Positions 42,936-46,753 of a stretch of DNA of 46,753 nt are shown here, one piece after another. The notes beneath the pieces are model-generated. The model had not been told where the DNA came from. It made no database searches and saw only the letters and a program-made list of their open reading frames with translations. The position numbers and the translations under genes are program-made. This DNA comes from Rhizobiales bacterium 65-9 (lineage in GTDB: Bacteria > Pseudomonadota > Alphaproteobacteria > Rhizobiales > Beijerinckiaceae): NCBI GenBank assembly GCA_001899525.1, contig MKVY01000039.1, forward strand, positions 75,248-122,000, read 5' to 3'. Each line of letters starts with the position of its first letter. The first letter of the stretch is position 1.

Positions 42936-44701
42936 CGGGCGGCGGGGAGGCGGACGACGAAGCGGGCGCCGAGGCGCGCCGGCGATCCGTCGGGTTCGGG
43001 AGGTCCGAGGCGGTTCTCGGCCCAGATCCGCCCGCCATGCGCCTCGACGATCTGCCGGGAGATCGACAGGCCGAGGCCGGAATTCTGCCCGAAGCCCTGA
43101 TCCGGCCGGTCGGTGTAGAAGCGCTCGAAGATGCGTTCGAGCGCATGGTCCGGAACGCCCGGCCCGTCATCCTCCACGGCGATCGTCACCTCCTTGCCGG
43201 CGCGCGTCAGCGAAAGCCGGACCGTTCCGCCGGGTGGCGAGAAGGAGCGGGCGTTCTCGATCAGATTGGTCAGCACCTGCCCGAGGCGGCTGTCCTGGCC
43301 GTTGATGAAGCACGCGTCCCGCGCCGGGCCTTTCGGCGGAATCGAGATGAGGATCGGCGCCTTGTCCGGTTTGCGCACCTCGTTGGCGACGCCGGCGACG
43401 GTTTCGACGAGGCGCGCGAGGTCGACGGGATCGGCCTCGCTGCGCGCCAGCTCCGCGTCGAGGCGCGAGGCGTCGGAAATGTCGCTGATCAGCCGGTCGA
43501 GCCGCCGCACGTCGTGCTGGATCACCGAGAGAAGGCGGCCGCGCGACTCGTCCGTTTTCGCGAGCGGCAGCGTCTCGACCGCGCTGCGCAGCGAGGTCAG
43601 CGGGTTCTTCAGTTCGTGCGCCACATCGGCCGCGAAACGTTCGGTGCCTTCGATGCGCTTGTAGAGCGCCTGCGTCATGTCGCGCAGCGATCCGGACAGA
43701 TGGCCGATCTCATCGCGGCGATCGGTGTAGTCGGGAATCTCGATGCGCTTGCGCGCGCCGCGCCGCACGCTCTCCGCCGCGGCGGCGAGCTTGCGCATCG
43801 GCCCGGCGATCGTGTTGGCGAGCAGCAGCGACAGCATCAGCATGACGATCGCCGCGACGGCGAAGATCTGCACCAGCGCCCAGCGCTCGTCGGCGATGAT
43901 CGCGTCGATGTCGCCGCCCTGCGTCGACAGCAGAAGCGCGCCGCGAACGGCCCTGTAGCGCTGGATCGGCACAGCGACCGACACGATCGTCTCGCCGCGT
44001 TGATTCACGCGCACGATGCTGGAGGCCTGTCCTTTCAGCGCGTTCGCGACCTCCGGCAGCTTGCCGCTGACGACGGTGGAGTCGTCGCTGGTGAGCGGCA
44101 CGCCGATGCGGCCGAACCGGTTGCGGAAGATGTTGAAGGTGCGCTGGATGACGGTGGTGTCTTCTTTCTCTTCCGGCGGCGGCAGCTCGAAGCGGGCGAT
44201 GTCGCCGCGCGAAATGAAGCGGCCGGAATCCACGATCATCATGCCGTCGCGGTCGAACACGCGGGCGCGCGTTTTCGTCGGCGTGACCAGGCGCCGCAGC
44301 ACCGGCGAGACGCGCTCGGGATTGATCGAGAATTCGAGCCCGAGCGAATCGTCATACGGCGCCATGCTCTCGCCGGCCTGCTGCTGGAACAGCTTGTCGG
44401 GATCCAGCGTGATGCTGTCGTTATCGACAGTCGCCTGGGCGGCGATGGCCGCCGCCATGATCTCGCCCTGCGTCAGCAGGCTCTGCGCCCGCGATTCGAT
44501 CAGGCCGGCGCGAAACTGGTTGAGATAGAGATAGCCCAGCAGCAGGGCGAAGAGGCCGGCGAGATTGAGCAGGACGATGCGCCGCGTCAGGGTCGAGCCG
44601 GCGCGACGGGCGAGATTGACGCCCAGACGCCAGAAAAGCCCGCGCACGCCGTGGGGACGCGCGATGACGGGCGTTTCGGTTGCGTTCGCTTCGGTGGTCA
44701 T
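42932..44701 (-). CDS. chvG: Sensor histidine kinase ChvG (ExoS-type)
   Basis: A 589-residue membrane kinase. Two transmembrane segments flank a periplasmic sensor: about 42-61 (IVLLNLAGLFALLLGYLYLN) and about 277-298 (VQIFAVAAIVMLMLSLLLAN). HAMP follows, then the phospho-His362 in FAADVAHELKNPL, N box NLIENARSFSPPGG, and G boxes EDDGPGVPDH and GLGLSISRQ. The start at 44701 is chosen over a TTG two codons upstream. In Rhizobiales ChvG-ChvI responds to acidity and envelope stress and controls exopolysaccharide and motility. Confidence 0.95.
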   Translation of the reverse strand: MTTEANATETPVIARPHGVRGLFWRLGVNLARRAGSTLTRRIVLLNLAGLFALLLGYLYLNQFRAGLIESRAQSLLTQGEIMAAAIAAQATVDNDSITLDPDKLFQQQAGESMAPYDDSLGLEFSINPERVSPVLRRLVTPTKTRARVFDRDGMMIVDSGRFISRGDIARFELPPPEEKEDTTVIQRTFNIFRNRFGRIGVPLTSDDSTVVSGKLPEVANALKGQASSIVRVNQRGETIVSVAVPIQRYRAVRGALLLSTQGGDIDAIIADERWALVQIFAVAAIVMLMLSLLLANTIAGPMRKLAAAAESVRRGARKRIEIPDYTDRRDEIGHLSGSLRDMTQALYKRIEGTERFAADVAHELKNPLTSLRSAVETLPLAKTDESRGRLLSVIQHDVRRLDRLISDISDASRLDAELARSEADPVDLARLVETVAGVANEVRKPDKAPILISIPPKGPARDACFINGQDSRLGQVLTNLIENARSFSPPGGTVRLSLTRAGKEVTIAVEDDGPGVPDHALERIFERFYTDRPDQGFGQNSGLGLSISRQIVEAHGGRIWAENRLGPPEPDGSPARLGARFVVRLPAAR

Positions 44702-44764
44702 GATCAATCGCGTGCGGAGGACTCTAGACCTCTTGAGTCCGCTCCGGAACCCCGCGCGCCGCTG

Positions 44765-45460
44765 CTATTCCTTGAAGCGGTAGCCCACGCCATAGAGCGT
44801 CTCGATCATCTCGAAATCGCCGTCGACCTGCTTGAACTTCTTGCGCAGGCGCTTGATGTGGCTGTCGATCGTGCGGTCGTCGACATAGACCTGGTCGTCA
44901 TAGGCCGCGTCCATCAGCGCGTTGCGGCTTTTCACCACGCCGGGGCGCTGGGCGAGGGATTGCAGGATCAGGAATTCGGTCACCGTCAGCGTGACCGGCT
45001 CGTTCTTCCAGGTGCAGGTGTGGCGCTCGGGGTCCATGCGCAGCTGGCCGCGCTCCAGCGCCTTCGCGTCGCCCTCGCGCGGCCCCTGCACGTCTTTCGC
45101 CCCTGAGCGGCGCAGGATCGCTTTCACGCGTTCGACCAGCAGCCGCTGCGAGAAGGGTTTGCGGATGAAATCGTCCGCGCCCATCTTCAAACCGAAAAGC
45201 TCGTCGATCTCCTCGTCTTTCGAGGTCAGGAAGATCACGGGCAGGTCGGATTTCTGGCGCAGGCGTCGGAGCAGCTCCATCCCGTCCATGCGCGGCATCT
45301 TGATGTCGAAGATCGCCATGTCGGGCGGGCTCTGCCGCAGCCCGTCGAAGGCGGACGCGCCGTCATTGTACGTCTGGACGCGGTAACCTTCGGCTTCGAG
45401 CGCGATGGAGACGGAGGTCAGGATATTGCGGTCGTCGTCGACGAGGGCGATCGTGGGCAT
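44765..45460 (-). CDS. chvI: Response regulator ChvI (OmpR family)
   Basis: A 231-residue OmpR-type regulator. The receiver domain has ALVDDDRN, phospho-Asp52 in [12 protein letters not shown], and Lys in FIRKPFSQ. The winged-helix domain contains [15 protein letters not shown] and ends [15 protein letters not shown] with a YGVGYRF wing. It is the first gene of chvI-chvG-hprK-EIIA-HPr, each closely spaced. In many relatives pckA lies divergently upstream; here crcB with a fluoride riboswitch does. Confidence 0.97.
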   Translation of the reverse strand: MPTIALVDDDRNILTSVSIALEAEGYRVQTYNDGASAFDGLRQSPPDMAIFDIKMPRMDGMELLRRLRQKSDLPVIFLTSKDEEIDELFGLKMGADDFIRKPFSQRLLVERVKAILRRSGAKDVQGPREGDAKALERGQLRMDPERHTCTWKNEPVTLTVTEFLILQSLAQRPGVVKSRNALMDAAYDDQVYVDDRTIDSHIKRLRKKFKQVDGDFEMIETLYGVGYRFKE

Positions 45461-45649
45461 GGACTCACTCTGGCTGCCGTACGGTCAGGGTGACGGCTTT
45501 GTGACTCTTCTACACCCTATTTGGCGGGAAATCGAACAAACAGGGGTTGAATTATGGCAACGCCCCTGGCGCGGGCAAGTTCCAGCCTCTGGATGCGGCC
45601 TCCGTCGGGTTGCGCGGCGATGGGGGAGGGCTTAGACCGTCGGGCCGAT
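45461..45649. other. Divergent region between chvI and the fluoride riboswitch
   Basis: It holds the promoters of chvI (minus) and crcB (plus). Part of the region (about 45500-45570) is less GC-rich. CAGGGG and CCCCTG bracket a 17-base loop near 45550, and two GACTC (GANTC) sites occur at 45462 and 45503. I could not identify either promoter with confidence, and I see no gene. Confidence 0.4.
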
Positions 45650-45697
45650 GGGGATGGAGTCCCCCGAAACCGCCCGAGAGGGCTGATGACTCCTGCC
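45650..45697 (+). promoter_or_regulatory. Fluoride riboswitch (crcB motif)
   Basis: The sequence GGGGATGGAGT...CCGAAACCGCCC...GGGCTGATGACTCCTGCC closely matches the crcB-motif aptamer. P1 is GGAGTC (45656-45661) with GACTCC (45688-45693), the hairpin is GCCC-GAGA-GGGC (45672-45683), and the conserved GCTGATGAC follows. The aptamer binds fluoride with Mg2+ and turns on fluoride exporters. It sits directly upstream of crcB, which confirms the call. Confidence 0.93.
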
Positions 45698-45769
45698 GCA
45701 GTCATAACGCGGTAGGAGTCCGTCCCGCCGCGAGGCGGGCGAAACGCTCGCCGATCGGGAGAGGCGAGC
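45689..45769 (+). promoter_or_regulatory. Expression platform of the fluoride riboswitch and crcB leader hairpins
   Basis: ACTCCTGCCGC (45689-45699) can pair with GCGGTAGGAGT (45709-45719), using the same bases as the 3' strand of aptamer P1, so the two folds exclude each other. Next come CCCGCC-GCGA-GGCGGG (45724-45739) and GCTCGCC (45746-45752) with GGCGAGC (45763-45769), whose loop holds the GGGAGAGG ribosome site of crcB. There is no T-run, so translational or Rho-linked control is more likely than intrinsic termination. Confidence 0.65.
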
Positions 45770-46201
45770 ATGTCCTTCACATCCTGTCTGGTGGTCATGA
45801 TCGGCGGCGCGCTGGGCACGCTCGCGCGCTACGTCGTGTCCGTTCTGGCTTTGCCCATCAGCCGCGACCTGCCCTGGGGCACCATCATCATCAATGTGAC
45901 GGGGTCTTTCATCATCGGCTTTTTCGGCACGCTCACCCTCGCGAGCGGCCGCTATCCGGTATCGGAGAATTTTCGGCTCTTCGTGATGATCGGCCTGTGC
46001 GGCGGTTACACGACCTTCTCGTCCTTCAGTCTGCAGACGCTGGATCTGATGCGCAGCGGAGCGATGGCGCGCGCGGCGGTCAATATCGCGGCCTCGGTCG
46101 CGCTCTGCGTCGCGGCGGTCGCAGTCGGCCATCTCGTGGCGTCGCGCCTCAATGGCGGCGCGGCGCGGATCGCCCAGATCGCCATCGAGGAGGAGGCGTG
46201 A
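45770..46201 (+). CDS. crcB: Fluoride ion channel CrcB/Fluc
   Basis: A 143-residue dual-topology membrane channel that exports fluoride. Four membrane segments carry the family motifs GGALGTLARYV, NVTGSFIIGFF and GGYTTFSSFSLQ. The start has GGGAGAGG upstream, placed within a leader hairpin. The gene is preceded by its riboswitch, giving a complete fluoride-response unit. The C-terminal tail (about residues 130-143) is short and acidic. Confidence 0.97.
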   Translation: MSFTSCLVVMIGGALGTLARYVVSVLALPISRDLPWGTIIINVTGSFIIGFFGTLTLASGRYPVSENFRLFVMIGLCGGYTTFSSFSLQTLDLMRSGAMARAAVNIAASVALCVAAVAVGHLVASRLNGGAARIAQIAIEEEA

Positions 46202-46294
46202 CGCGCGCCGCGCCGGCGGTTAAGCGCTCTTCGAGGATTGGACTGCGACGGCCGGCGCTGAGCGCCCTGAGACCGCGCTGAGGGGACTATCTCG

Positions 46295-46753
46295 ATGGTT
46301 GAGGACGAACGCGACGCCCCGAAAACCGTCATCCGGGAGACCGACGGGGATGCGATCAGGCTGGCGAAAAGCCTGATCCGTCTCGCCCGCGCAGGCTCGC
46401 TCGCGACCGCCGAGGCCGGCTCCGGCCATCCTTTCGCGAGCCTCGTGAGCGTCGCGGCCGATCTGGACGGAACGCCCGTGATCCTCGTCTCGCGGCTGTC
46501 CGGCCATGCGGCGAACCTCGCGGCAGAGCCGCGCTGCTCGCTGCTGCTCGCCCAGCCGGGCAAGGGCGATCCTCTCGCCCACCCGCGCATCACGCTGCTG
46601 GCGCAGGCCCGTCCCGTGGCGCGCGACACGGCGGATCATGCGCGCGTGCGGCGGCGGTTTCTCGCCCGCAATCCCAAGGCGCAGCTCTATATCGATTTTC
46701 CCGACTTCGATCTCATCCGCATCGAGCCGGAGCGCGCGAGCCTTAATGGCGGC
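46295..46753 (+). CDS. HugZ / pyridoxamine-5'-phosphate-oxidase-like protein (partial)
   Basis: 153 codons from an ATG, open to the right edge. The sequence has the split-barrel flavin/heme fold of the HugZ-type family: SLIRLARAGSLATAEAGSGHPFASLVSVA, then ILVSRLSGHAANLAAEPRCSLLLA, ITLLAQARPVAR and AQLYIDFPDFDLIRIEPERASLNGG (fragments cited in part). This resembles alphaproteobacterial HugZ proteins linked to heme use or general PNPOx-like oxidoreductases. The C-terminal domain is outside the window. Confidence 0.82.
   Translation, partial: MVEDERDAPKTVIRETDGDAIRLAKSLIRLARAGSLATAEAGSGHPFASLVSVAADLDGTPVILVSRLSGHAANLAAEPRCSLLLAQPGKGDPLAHPRITLLAQARPVARDTADHARVRRRFLARNPKAQLYIDFPDFDLIRIEPERASLNGG

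Noticed and set aside
43037-45106. A 689-codon plus-strand frame opposite chvG-chvI
   Set aside because: Antisense shadow; the minus strand encodes a full kinase and regulator.

Overview
The window is a high-GC (by eye about two-thirds G+C), densely coded stretch of an alphaproteobacterial chromosome, most likely from the Hyphomicrobiales (Rhizobiales). Three things support this. There is a ChvG-ChvI two-component system next to a short HprK, an EIIA and an HPr. The gene order ahcY - DivL-like kinase - tsaE/phosphotransferase - nucleotidyltransferase - addB - addA - trxA - folC - accD - trpA - trpB - trpF, which I recognise from related genomes, is largely kept. A short palindromic intergenic repeat of a type I associate with Rhizobiales lies at 4321-4365. 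No genus can be named from sequence alone.

Layout. 1-1738: a truncated IclR regulator divergent from an aldo/keto reductase. 1868-4326: a YcjX-like P-loop protein and a DUF697/YcjF-like membrane protein. 4417-9076 (minus): a three-gene 2-oxoacid:ferredoxin oxidoreductase module, namely a GltD-like flavoprotein fused to a 2x[4Fe-4S] ferredoxin domain, the alpha/gamma subunit and the TPP subunit. 9350-10285 (minus): a JmjC/cupin-type oxygenase. 10782-14287: rpsA, sppA, ihfB and a LapA-domain protein. 14301-16165: an ornithine-cyclodeaminase-family protein and an alpha/beta hydrolase. 16176-18064: trpF-trpB. 18195-20480 (minus): an inserted block of toxin-antitoxin pair, DUF4239 membrane protein and glutathione S-transferase. 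20580-23784: trpA-accD-folC. 23884-24588 (minus): an outer-membrane beta-barrel protein. 24990-38603 (minus): trxA, addA, addB, a MurU-like nucleotidyltransferase, a TsaE-phosphotransferase fusion, a DivL-like kinase and ahcY. 38866-40749: a CHASE2-cyclase protein. 40754-45460 (minus): an SDR, HPr, EIIA, HprK, ChvG and ChvI. 45650-46201: a fluoride riboswitch and crcB. 46295-end: a truncated HugZ/PNPOx-like protein.

How genes work together. TrpF, TrpB and TrpA complete tryptophan synthesis although the operon is split. AddA and AddB form the double-strand-break repair helicase-nuclease. The phosphotransferase domain and MurU-like enzyme probably salvage cell-wall MurNAc. HPr, EIIA and HprK form a regulatory, non-transporting PTS beside the ChvG-ChvI envelope/acid system.

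Most worth a second look. (1) The DivL-like kinase has Tyr at the phospho-acceptor position, and five GANTC (CcrM-type) sites lie within 80 bp just upstream of it. (2) The CHASE2 cyclase has lost both catalytic metal-ligand positions. (3) The trp operon is interrupted by a minus-strand block that includes a toxin-antitoxin unit with a perfect operator palindrome. (4) The fluoride riboswitch has a clear mutually exclusive downstream hairpin. (5) The oxidoreductase module carries its own flavin/ferredoxin partner. (6) A perfect 20-bp palindrome lies upstream of ahcY. I found no tRNA, rRNA, CRISPR array, transposase or prophage. Most of the window is conserved housekeeping sequence, and I do not claim a wholly new system.
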